Of a DNA stretch of 64,000 bases, positions 1 to 8,134 are shown in pieces. Numbering within the stretch: position 1 is the first letter of the stretch; the number at the start of each line of letters is the position of its first letter. Location of the stretch: positions 4,372-68,371 of the forward strand of contig CAZIDP010000024.1 of NCBI GenBank assembly GCA_964537975.1, given 5' to 3'. The DNA is from SCBR16-9 sp964537975. GTDB lineage: Bacteria; Hydrogenedentota; Hydrogenedentia; Hydrogenedentales; SCBR16-9. The position numbers and the translations under genes are program-made. Below the pieces are notes generated by a model. The model saw only the letters and a list, made by a program, of their open reading frames with translations, was not told the DNA's origin and made no database searches.

Positions 1-90
1 TCACCTTCTATGATATGCCAACGCATAAAAACCCCCAAATAATTTGGTTATAAACCTATAGAACCATAGCACGCAGAATAACAATTAATA

Positions 91-1080
91 TTACATTTTA
101 TCTACAATATGGCTGATTATTTTTGGACCATGTTCACGACTGTTTTCAACAAAAACGACATTAGACTCACATCCCGCACATAATGTACCAGCAATGTACA
201 AGCCCGGAATGGTAGACTCAAAGTGGGTATTCAATACAGGTTTACGTGTTTCAGTATCGACCAGGGCACCTGTTTTCTCCAGCAAAGATGTGTTGGGTAT
301 GTAACCTGTCATCGCGAGTACGAAATCATTGGGTATTGTGATCTGTTTGTTCTCAGAAGTATTAATTGTGACTTCATCCATGCCAATATTCAGCAGCTCC
401 GCATTGCGATAACACTGGATACTGCCTTCTTTGATCCGGTTTTCAATATCAGGCTCTATCCAATACTTGGTAGCGAACTGATCACTTCGCATGACAACAG
501 TGACATTGGCATCAGCACGGTACAACTCCAGAGCTACTTCTGCCGCAGAAGAACCAGAACCAATTATGACGACATCGTGGTTCGCGTAAAAATGTGATTC
601 CGAATACCGGTACGACACTTTTGGTAAATCAGCGCCTGGAATGCGTAAGGACCGAGGACTGTCATAAAAACCTGTTGCCATGACCACATTGCGGCTTTCC
701 CAGATGTAGGGACGCGAAAATATATCTTGTGCTACTATACGAAAATGATTGTTTATCATGTCAATGGCTGTTACTTCATGGTAGGCAACTACCTGCAAGT
801 TATAATATTTCACAAAGGTGCGCAGGTATTGCAGATACTCCCGACGTGTTGGATTCTTTTCAGTGCATATCAACGGGAACCCCGCCAGCTCAAGCTTGTC
901 AAAGGTAGAAAACCACCGCATGTAAGTCGGATGGTGCAAAAGAGCGCCTGCAACAGGGCCTTTATCCAAGGCAACAGCCTTCAGACCTTGCTGACGGGCT
1001 TCATATAATGTACCCAGCGCTGCTGGTCCTGCACCCACAATAAGCACATCCAACATTTCATTCATGCCATATCTTTTCAT
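91..1080 (-). CDS. ypdA: YpdA-family FAD/NAD(P)-dependent oxidoreductase
   Basis: A 329-residue flavoprotein of the thioredoxin-reductase-like fold, about the usual length of YpdA. The N-terminal dinucleotide motif GAGPAALG binds FAD (residues 16-23), and a second Rossmann motif GSGSSAAEVALEL near the middle would bind NAD(P)H. A late ATG-like segment (GLYIAGTLCAG) closes the FAD site. There is no CxxC redox pair as in true thioredoxin reductases, which fits YpdA, known in Firmicutes as the bacillithiol-disulfide reductase. Whether this organism makes bacillithiol cannot be told here. The ATG start has a GGAG-like site upstream. It is transcribed away from metH across a 755-base spacer. A generic thioredoxin-reductase-like enzyme is the main alternative. 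Confidence 0.8.
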   Translation of the reverse strand: MKRYGMNEMLDVLIVGAGPAALGTLYEARQQGLKAVALDKGPVAGALLHHPTYMRWFSTFDKLELAGFPLICTEKNPTRREYLQYLRTFVKYYNLQVVAYHEVTAIDMINNHFRIVAQDIFSRPYIWESRNVVMATGFYDSPRSLRIPGADLPKVSYRYSESHFYANHDVVIIGSGSSAAEVALELYRADANVTVVMRSDQFATKYWIEPDIENRIKEGSIQCYRNAELLNIGMDEVTINTSENKQITIPNDFVLAMTGYIPNTSLLEKTGALVDTETRKPVLNTHFESTIPGLYIAGTLCAGCESNVVFVENSREHGPKIISHIVDKM

Positions 1081-1835
1081 AAGTTATTTTACTCCTTCGC
1101 GAAATTCTACCATACAATATTGAAAATGGTGAGGTGGCGATGCTGTTCTCGCAACCTTTATCTGCCGGTTCATTCATGAATCACGAGATTATTTCAGACT
1201 CCACAATTATGTAGAGGATTAACAATGCAGAAGCAAATTGAAGATAATTGGACAACAAAAATGTAGAAAACAGGGTGTCTTTTTTGCATACTACAATTGT
1301 TTCGATATTCCTTTTTATTAATTACAATACAACTGATTTCAAGTGGTCTATGCCAAAGTGGATCATCCTAAAAAACGATACTGAATGGCATCTCAGGTAT
1401 CTTTATACAAGACATCAGGGTCTTTATCAAGAGACAATGTCACTTCAAGCAGTTCTGCAGCATACCCGGATATTCTTTTGTTAAAATATATTGGTTTGAA
1501 ATGCGGAATTGTACCGCTACCCAACGTCTACGGAATCACATTGACCTATCTTGTGTTGATCGATTTGTAACTGAATATGATTCTGATGTTAATTTCAATG
1601 TGCTTCGAATGATTTTTTTGAGAACACAATTATGCTTTGATCATCAGGTGTGTTTTCATGAACCAACTTGGAATTATAACGAGAATCACTACGGTACAAC
1701 GCAAGCATGGTTACTGGGTATCAATTCACAATTGAGAACCAATATGTATTGATTTTACACCATATCTTGAATTGTTTTATCTAAGAGTCATCCCCTGAAC
1801 CAAAGAAAGCAAACTGTGACTGGTTTGATGAATAT
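1081..1835. other. Gene-poor A+T-rich spacer before metH
   Basis: Spacer of 755 bases between the divergent ypdA and metH genes. It holds three short overlapping ORFs (61-83 codons) with no recognisable motif, no good ribosome binding site and no family I know, so they are not called. I looked for a cobalamin box or SAM riboswitch core ahead of metH and did not see one. Confidence 0.5.
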
Positions 1836-4800
1836 ATGCATTTCCTGGAATTTCTAAAAAATAATATTGTCGTGTTGGACGGTGCAACTGGCACCATGAT
1901 CCAGTCACTTGAACTGGGTGATGACGCATTTGGCGGTGCTGATTATAAAATGCTGTCCGACCTGTTGTGCTTCTCAAAACCGGAAGCAATGAAAAGTATT
2001 CATCGTGCTTTTTATGAAGCAGGCGCACATGCAGTTGAAACCAATACTTTTGGGGCTTCGCCCATGCGTCTCTCTGAGTACGATTTCTCCAGGCTGGACC
2101 TAAGCAGTTTTGCACCTATTCCATATAACATTGATCTACGAGAGCTGAGCCATGAGGATTTGGCCTATTATTTAAGCAAACGTGGCGCGGAAATAGCCTG
2201 TGAAGAACGTGACACGTATCGGAAGTCTGCAAACTACGATGGCCGTCCCCTGTTTGTCATCGGTTCTATCGGCCCATCCAACCGGATACTTTCGAGTACC
2301 CGTGCTTCATTACAGGTCTCGACCTTTGATGCCATCATGGACAACTTCCGCATTCAGGTATCTGGCTTAATTGATGGTGGTGCAGATGTATTGCTGTTTG
2401 AAACCCAACAAGATGTGCTCGAGCTGAAAGCGGCTGTTATTGGTGCTCAAAAAGCCATGGCAGAACGTAACATCAAGTTACCTGTTATGGCCCAGGTGAC
2501 TGTAGACCAATTCAGCAAGATGCAAATTTTTAACACCGATATCCATGCGGCCCTGGTGACCCTGGAAGGTATCGGAATTGATGTGTTTGGCATTAATTGC
2601 AGTATCGGCCCGGACCTGATGGAGAAAACGGTAGAAAAGATTTGCCGTTTTGCGCATCTTCCGGTGTCCGTCATTCCAAATGCCGGGTTACCTGTTTCGG
2701 AAAATGGCAAGACTGTATTCAAGTTTCCACCGGAAGAATTCGGAAGTTATCAACGGCGATTTGTAGAACAATATGGCGTGAACGTGATCGGTGGATGTTG
2801 CGGTACAACCCCCGAACACATTCGTTGCCTGGCAGATGCAGTACGCGGCTTGAAACCAAAACAGCGTAAACCGGAAGGTGGAATATATATTTCTGGTCCT
2901 CAAAACGCCATACTCCTCGAAAGCCATGAGACACTCATCCGTATCGGTGAGCGTTTAAATGTCCGCGGTTCGAAGAAAGTCCGTGATGCTGTTGAGAATG
3001 ATACCGGTATCAATCATGATGCCCTGGAAGAAGTAGTACACGAGCAGGTAAATGACTTGGGGTGCGTCGTAATTGATGTCTGCATGGACTCCAATCAAGT
3101 AGATACCGTCGCCGCATTGAAAGAAGTTGTGCATATCCAGACCACCGATTTCAGTGGCGCCATGTGTATTGATTCATTTCAGGTCGACGCACTCGCAGAG
3201 GCTATCAAGGTATATCCAGGCCGCCCCATTATAAACTCCATCTCAATGGAAGAAGCTTCTCCCGGAGTATTGAAGATCGACGCTGTGCTGGAAGCGACCC
3301 GGGAACATAATCCCCTGTATGTGGGTTTGTGTACCGGCCCCAATGGGCCTGGTTCTACACGTGAAGAAAAACTCGATCTGGCTACCCAGATTCTGGAACG
3401 CGTCGAGTCGCACTATGGGGTAACACCAGACCGGATTTTTATTGATGTCAATTGCTTCCCATTGGGTTCAGAATCCATTGAGGGCATGAACTTTGCCGTA
3501 GAATCACTGGAAGCAATCCGTCTGCTCAAAGAACGTTTTCCAACAGTGAATACGACCATCGGTGTAGGTAACCTGACCAATGGGCTGGCAAAAAAACCAT
3601 ATATGCGTATGCTGTTAACATCCATTTTCCTGGATGAAGCCCGAAAATGTGGGCTGGACTCGGCCATCATCAATCCCAATCACTATGTCTTCGTCAAAGA
3701 CCTTGACCCCAAGCATTACACCCTCGGGAAACAGGCAATTCTCGAGCGCGACATGGATGCCTTCGCTGAACTCGAAATCATCTCTGAAGAAAAAATGGGT
3801 CATGTAGTTAAACGTCGCACCAATTATGATGATCTTGATCTGGAAGCCGCAATCAGCCAGAAAATCAAAGATGGGTACAAGGAACGGCAGGGGGGTACCT
3901 TTGAATTTCGGGGACACTCCTATACCTACCAGGATCGCATTGTTCTGCAAGTAGCCCAAGCCCTGGAACTACACAAACCCCTGGATTTCATCAACCAATA
4001 TCTTATGGGAGCCATGCAGGACCTGGGTGACGGTTTCGGCCGGGGAGAGGTCTCCTTACCACACCTGTTGAAATCCGCCGATGTCATGCGCCAGGCCATG
4101 GGCTTCCTGGAAGCCTACATGCGCAATGAAGCCGGTATCGACATACACAGTAAAATCGAATATAAAGGTACCGTGGTGATTGGCACGGTGTACCAGGATG
4201 TGCATTCCATTGGTAAAGACCTTGCCCGAACCTTGCTGGAAAATTATGGATACCGTGTAATTGATCTCGGAACAATGACCCCACTGCAAGACTACATTGA
4301 TGCGGCACGAGAACACAACGCAGACGCGATTGGTATGTCGGCACTGCTGGTGCAGACCTCGAACCACATGATCAGTGTATCGAAAATGATGGAAGAACAA
4401 GGATTGGAACTACCGATACTGATCGGTGGGGCACCGGTGAGTGATCGACACGCCGCCTATGTCGCGCTTGCCGGAAACGAAGACGCAAACCGCATGCGTT
4501 CGAATGTATTCTATTGCCGTACGGCCATGGATGGCGTTAATGTGATGAATCGCCTCAAGTCTGACAACAATTTGGATGACTTTTATCAAGCCAACCGCGA
4601 AAAGCTGATTAAAAAATACCACCGTGCCAAAGAACGTGCAGCATCAGATCAGAAATTAATGGAAACCCTTCCCAGAAGAACCGTAAAATTCGATCGGCAT
4701 AAGTTGCCAGACCAACCGCGTGTCGCCCGACTGGAATATCGGTATACCCTGGCTGAATTTGCCCCTCATCTGGACAAAAAAACATTATTTTCATTGAACT

Positions 4801-5456
4801 GGCGCTTTGGTGGGGAAGCCTCCAGAAAAAAACAAGGCCACTCACCGGAAGAGCTGGATGCCTTGCTGCTCGAATGGATTGATAAAGCGACTAAAATGGA
4901 ATGGTTACAGCCCCAGGGTATCTGTGGCATCTATCCCTGTTATGCCGAAGACGATATTATTGTGGTACTCAATCCCGACAATCCAGCCAATGAACTTTGT
5001 CGCCTCGATTTTTCTGTGGTCATCGGCGGGGAACGCAATGACCTGATCAGTGGTGCGCAATACTTCTACCCGAAAGATTTCGGAAAACTGGATGCCATTG
5101 GATTGCAAATCACAACCAGCGGACCTCAGGTGGATGATATTCTAGCGGAACTCAAAGCAGAAGGTGATTTTGAATCGAACCTGTATCTGCAAGGTCTCTC
5201 TGATCGTATCGCAGAAGACATGGCGGAGCACCTGCATCAGGAACAACGAAGGTTGCTCGGCCTGAATCAAACCGTCGGCCAGCGGTGGTCACCCGGATAC
5301 CCAGGCATGCGCAATGTGAGCCTGAACAGGGTAATCCTGGAGCAGCTCCACGCCACAGAACTGCTTGGGGTACGCGCCACAGAAGCCGATGAGTTCTCAC
5401 CAACCGGAACAACCGCTGCCGTCATCAGCTTTCATCCAGACGCCAAATATAGCTGA
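1836..5456 (+). CDS. metH: Cobalamin-dependent methionine synthase
   Basis: A full-length 1206-residue MetH, which moves a methyl group from methyltetrahydrofolate to homocysteine through methylcobalamin. All modules are present in order. The homocysteine barrel (about 1-335) carries zinc cysteines C255 (GINCSIGP) and C321/C322 (GGCCGTTP). The pterin-binding barrel spans about 360-630 (IGERLNVRGSK, then SISMEE). The B12 cap follows at about 660-750. The cobalamin domain has D788-V789-H790 in DVHSIGKD, where H790 is the lower axial ligand. The C-terminal reactivation domain (about 940-1206) has the AdoMet motif RWSPGYPG. In many bacteria these modules are split; here they are one chain. The ATG at 1836 begins directly before the first barrel strand (VVLDGATGT). 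Confidence 0.97.
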   Translation: MHFLEFLKNNIVVLDGATGTMIQSLELGDDAFGGADYKMLSDLLCFSKPEAMKSIHRAFYEAGAHAVETNTFGASPMRLSEYDFSRLDLSSFAPIPYNIDLRELSHEDLAYYLSKRGAEIACEERDTYRKSANYDGRPLFVIGSIGPSNRILSSTRASLQVSTFDAIMDNFRIQVSGLIDGGADVLLFETQQDVLELKAAVIGAQKAMAERNIKLPVMAQVTVDQFSKMQIFNTDIHAALVTLEGIGIDVFGINCSIGPDLMEKTVEKICRFAHLPVSVIPNAGLPVSENGKTVFKFPPEEFGSYQRRFVEQYGVNVIGGCCGTTPEHIRCLADAVRGLKPKQRKPEGGIYISGPQNAILLESHETLIRIGERLNVRGSKKVRDAVENDTGINHDALEEVVHEQVNDLGCVVIDVCMDSNQVDTVAALKEVVHIQTTDFSGAMCIDSFQVDALAEAIKVYPGRPIINSISMEEASPGVLKIDAVLEATREHNPLYVGLCTGPNGPGSTREEKLDLATQILERVESHYGVTPDRIFIDVNCFPLGSESIEGMNFAVESLEAIRLLKERFPTVNTTIGVGNLTNGLAKKPYMRMLLTSIFLDEARKCGLDSAIINPNHYVFVKDLDPKHYTLGKQAILERDMDAFAELEIISEEKMGHVVKRRTNYDDLDLEAAISQKIKDGYKERQGGTFEFRGHSYTYQDRIVLQVAQALELHKPLDFINQYLMGAMQDLGDGFGRGEVSLPHLLKSADVMRQAMGFLEAYMRNEAGIDIHSKIEYKGTVVIGTVYQDVHSIGKDLARTLLENYGYRVIDLGTMTPLQDYIDAAREHNADAIGMSALLVQTSNHMISVSKMMEEQGLELPILIGGAPVSDRHAAYVALAGNEDANRMRSNVFYCRTAMDGVNVMNRLKSDNNLDDFYQANREKLIKKYHRAKERAASDQKLMETLPRRTVKFDRHKLPDQPRVARLEYRYTLAEFAPHLDKKTLFSLNWRFGGEASRKKQGHSPEELDALLLEWIDKATKMEWLQPQGICGIYPCYAEDDIIVVLNPDNPANELCRLDFSVVIGGERNDLISGAQYFYPKDFGKLDAIGLQITTSGPQVDDILAELKAEGDFESNLYLQGLSDRIAEDMAEHLHQEQRRLLGLNQTVGQRWSPGYPGMRNVSLNRVILEQLHATELLGVRATEADEFSPTGTTAAVISFHPDAKYS

Positions 5457-5760
5457 TGCGCAACTGATTTTAGGTCCGCATTAACTATCTTGTATTCAGG
5501 TAAGTACCTGCCGCATATGAGATTAATAACATTCCAAAATGAAATTCAGCATATAACACTATTTGTGATGTTTTCTGATTTCTTTCCTATCTGCACACAA
5601 GTATTTGTTATTCACTTATGAACAACATCTATTGCGCAACAAGCCATCGACATAATATTACAAGTATTATCAATTTTTTACTATTTCAACTCTATTGTGC
5701 AGATATTTTTCTGCATACTACATCTTGTGTTCATGATAATTTTCAAGAATTAATACTTTT

Positions 5761-5776
5761 TGGCACAAAAATTGCG
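5761..5776 (+). promoter_or_regulatory. Sigma-54 promoter (-24/-12) of first PEP-CTERM gene
   Basis: TGGCAC at 5761-5766, five A residues, then TTGC at 5772-5775: an exact match to the sigma-54 core TGGCAC-N5-TTGC. It lies about 90 bases before the ATG at 5867. A CATACTACA motif lies 47 bases upstream at 5714-5722. Sigma-54 promoters need an enhancer-binding activator; none is encoded in this window. Confidence 0.75.
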
Positions 5777-5866
5777 AGTTTACTAAGTGTATTGAATACA
5801 TTGTTGAGTATTCTTCTATAAAAGCAGTAAAAAATTGTTATTTCTGAATTAACAAAGGAGAATGTT

Positions 5867-6556
5867 ATGAACACATTGAAATGGGGTTTTAAAGTAAGAT
5901 GCTGCATCGTCCTGTTGCTCTTGCTTGCCACCGGATTGGTCTATGCCGATACAACAACATCAAACTGCACGTCCTGTGGCGATGCTTTTTGGTCGCCTCC
6001 GGTTTCTCAAACAAAAATTCCCCCATTGGACAAGTTAAATAACCCAATATGGGAAAAGTGGAATGATTTGAAGCCTGAACAGGAATTTAATATTGGCTCT
6101 AAGACCGACATTGGTAAGCTAATATCTTTTGGCTTGAAGAATGAACATGATCCAGATAATTATAAATTGGTTTGGCTGGATATCAAGCCAGGCTATATGA
6201 TTCTTGAGAATGGTCAAGAATTGAACACTTCAAAAGAAGTATTCGAATATATTAACGATCCTAAAAATATGTTTTATTATTGGGGATCATATGGTAATTT
6301 GGAGGACGATCAATTAAACGACTACAAATTATCCGTTTCATTAATCGAAAATGATTACATTAGATTTGAAGGTCGCATTGCTCCATGCCCAGATTTTGAA
6401 TGGGTAACGTTATATGCATATGGAGTTAAAGATTTCCATTTTGCAGTTGTGGATTTCAATGCAAATTGTGTGCCAGAACCAGCGACGATGTCGCTTGTAG
6501 GTCTTGGCTTGGCTGGACTCGCAGTACGGAAGTACAGACAACGTAAGATTGGTTAG
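5867..6556 (+). CDS. PEP-CTERM sorting domain protein, paralogue 1
   Basis: A 229-residue exported protein. It has a signal peptide (about 1-27, hydrophobic LLLLLATGLVYA) and a unique body. The C terminus is a classic PEP-CTERM tail: CVPEPATMSLVGLGLAGLAV followed by a basic RKYRQRK end. Such tails are recognised by an exosortase and cleaved during export to the surface; no exosortase gene is in this window. The body shares with the next PEP-CTERM genes a CxxC-type N-terminal pair, a PPLD..NP.WEKW segment, FGLKNEHDPDNYK, a VWLDIKP strand and a CPDFEW motif. Start chosen at the ATG after AAAGGAGAATGTT. It has its own sigma-54 type promoter and a strong terminator, so it is probably monocistronic. 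Biochemical role unknown. Confidence 0.85.
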   Translation: MNTLKWGFKVRCCIVLLLLLATGLVYADTTTSNCTSCGDAFWSPPVSQTKIPPLDKLNNPIWEKWNDLKPEQEFNIGSKTDIGKLISFGLKNEHDPDNYKLVWLDIKPGYMILENGQELNTSKEVFEYINDPKNMFYYWGSYGNLEDDQLNDYKLSVSLIENDYIRFEGRIAPCPDFEWVTLYAYGVKDFHFAVVDFNANCVPEPATMSLVGLGLAGLAVRKYRQRKIG

Positions 6557-6634
6557 TTGTAAACTTTTCACAAACCTCGGTTGGTTTTTGGAAAAAAATT
6601 AATCAGAAGATAAATTCAACGATGTTTCTATGGT

Positions 6635-6695
6635 AACCAGCTCTCATAGTTGTTTCAAATTCTACCTGAAACGATTATGAGGGTTGGTTTTTGTC
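6635..6695 (+). terminator. Long-stem terminator after PEP-CTERM paralogue 1
   Basis: Imperfect stem of roughly 20 base pairs. The 5' arm begins AACCAGCTCTCATAG and the 3' arm ends TATGAGGGTTGG, followed by TTTTTGTCG. Nearly the same hairpin follows paralogue 2 at 7904-7966. Confidence 0.75.
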
Positions 6696-7048
6696 GCTTT
6701 CCATACCCACCAACAATACGCTTTATTTAATTTATTGGCAAATCACACAGTCGCGAATTGTTATTTCACTTGTCAGCCACAAAACCGACTCATATAGCAG
6801 GTTACAGCGCAATGTAGCCTCAACTATTTCCTCTGCTTAGCATCCCAAATACTACCAAATAAGTATTCTGTCATTTCTTAATAAACATACAAAGTTTATT
6901 CACGAATGACAACTATTTTCTACAAATTTATAAAAATCAGAATCTAGATAAATTCAGCAAATTTTCAGCACATACCACAGGTGCCAGCATTGCCAATATA
7001 TATACCATATATTGTAAACATTATAAATTTTACAATATTTATCATTGA

Positions 7049-7063
7049 TGGCACAAGATATGC
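7049..7063 (+). promoter_or_regulatory. Sigma-54-like promoter of PEP-CTERM paralogue 2
   Basis: TGGCAC at 7049-7054, five bases, then ATGC at 7060-7063. The GG and GC pairs are 10 bases apart as sigma-54 requires; one base departs from TTGC. CATACCACA occurs at 6971-6979, 78 bases upstream. The promoter sits about 87 bases before the ATG at 7150. The rest of the 590-base spacer is A+T-rich with nothing else recognised. Confidence 0.6.
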
Positions 7064-7149
7064 TTAGAATTATCAGATTATTGCGCTATTGAAGCAGCAA
7101 CAAATACTACGAATGCAGATGGTTGAATTGGATTACAAAGGAGAAAAAA

Positions 7150-7830
7150 ATGAAAAGAGTATCGCGAAGTACCTTGGCAAGTGTATGTGTCATATTATTT
7201 CTCATGCTATTTTCACAACCAGGGCAAGCACTTGTCGTTGAAGTTCCAAATGGTTGTGAGGGCTGTGCTCCCGATACATTATGGTCATTTCCAGTGACCA
7301 ACCCACCCCCAGTAGATGGTAATGGTAACCCCATGTGGGATGACTGGACACCATTTACGCCTGGTAGTGATGATGCAATATTCGAGATTGGCACAAGTCA
7401 TAATCACAGCCATATGTACTTTGGTTTGGACAACCAGCATGATCCCGACAAATATAAAAAGGTCTGGCTGGTTATTAAACCTATAAGTATGCATCATGGA
7501 GTACATAATGCCGCTGTTGATCTTGACAAAATGCCGGATTATCTTCCAACGAGTGGTACCTATGGCCTGCCAGGTAATCCTCCTACAACAGTTCCACTCA
7601 ATTGGACCGTAACGGATGATGGCAATTTGAGGATCGATTGGACCATCAAGCCCTGCCCCGATTGGGAATGGATTAGAATCGGAACGGACAGAGGAGCAGA
7701 AATAGATTTCAAATTTCAGGTTTTGGAATTTAATGCGGTATGTGTGCCAGAACCCGCGACGCTTTCTCTCGTAGGTCTTGGATTGGCGGGACTGGCGGTA
7801 CGGCGGTACAGGCAGCGCAAGACTATTTAA
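7150..7830 (+). CDS. PEP-CTERM sorting domain protein, paralogue 2
   Basis: A 226-residue paralogue of the gene at 5867. It has a signal peptide, an N-terminal CEGC pair, PPPVDGNGNPMWDDW, FGLDNQHDPDKYK, VWLVIKP and CPDWEW, and ends in CVPEPATLSLVGLGLAGLAV plus RRYRQRK. These blocks match paralogue 1 position for position, so the family shares one fold. The start is the ATG at 7150 behind AAAGGAGAAAAAA, not an in-frame ATG nine codons upstream. A sigma-54-like promoter lies upstream and a strong terminator downstream. Two His-containing stretches (HNHSHMYFG and MHHGVHNA) are particular to this copy. Function unknown; surface export by an exosortase is inferred from the tail. Confidence 0.85.
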   Translation: MKRVSRSTLASVCVILFLMLFSQPGQALVVEVPNGCEGCAPDTLWSFPVTNPPPVDGNGNPMWDDWTPFTPGSDDAIFEIGTSHNHSHMYFGLDNQHDPDKYKKVWLVIKPISMHHGVHNAAVDLDKMPDYLPTSGTYGLPGNPPTTVPLNWTVTDDGNLRIDWTIKPCPDWEWIRIGTDRGAEIDFKFQVLEFNAVCVPEPATLSLVGLGLAGLAVRRYRQRKTI

Positions 7831-7903
7831 CTGTAATCTATTCACAAATCGGGGTTAGTATAAAACATTAATCATTAGATAACGTCAACGAAGTTTATAG
7901 CAT

Positions 7904-7966
7904 GACCAACCCTTATGGTTGTTTCAGAATCTACCTGATACGACTATGAGGGTTGGTTTTTTGTCG
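7904..7966 (+). terminator. Long-stem terminator after PEP-CTERM paralogue 2
   Basis: Stem with arms ACCAACCCTTATGGTTG and CGACTATGAGGGTTGGT, then TTTTTTGTCG. It is almost the same sequence as the terminator at 6635-6695, so gene and terminator seem to have been duplicated together. Confidence 0.8.
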
Positions 7967-8134
7967 TTTTCTATATACTCCAATAATGGCTAACTTGGTA
8001 CACTAAAAATTTGAATTCAAACTGTCAATAAATTACGCTAAACCACCCTGATGTGCAGCAGTATCTGGTGTTGCCTTTTGGTCAACCTCATCAGGATTGT
8101 AATACTGCTGGTTTATCTGTTGGGAGACAGAATC

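Noticed and set aside
1248..1752. Three short overlapping plus-strand ORFs ahead of metH
   Set aside because: No motif, no good ribosome site, and reading frames overlap one another; treated as chance ORFs.
1081..1835. Cobalamin or SAM riboswitch ahead of metH
   Set aside because: No B12 box or other conserved core was found by eye. A covariance scan could still show a diverged one.
6731..6760. TTGGCA stretch after PEP-CTERM paralogue 1
   Set aside because: No TTGC at the required spacing and the position is far from the next start codon.
8051..8134. Longer N terminus for the carboxypeptidase-regulatory-repeat protein
   Set aside because: It adds a second hydrophobic segment without a ribosome site; ATG 8135 has GGGAG in place.
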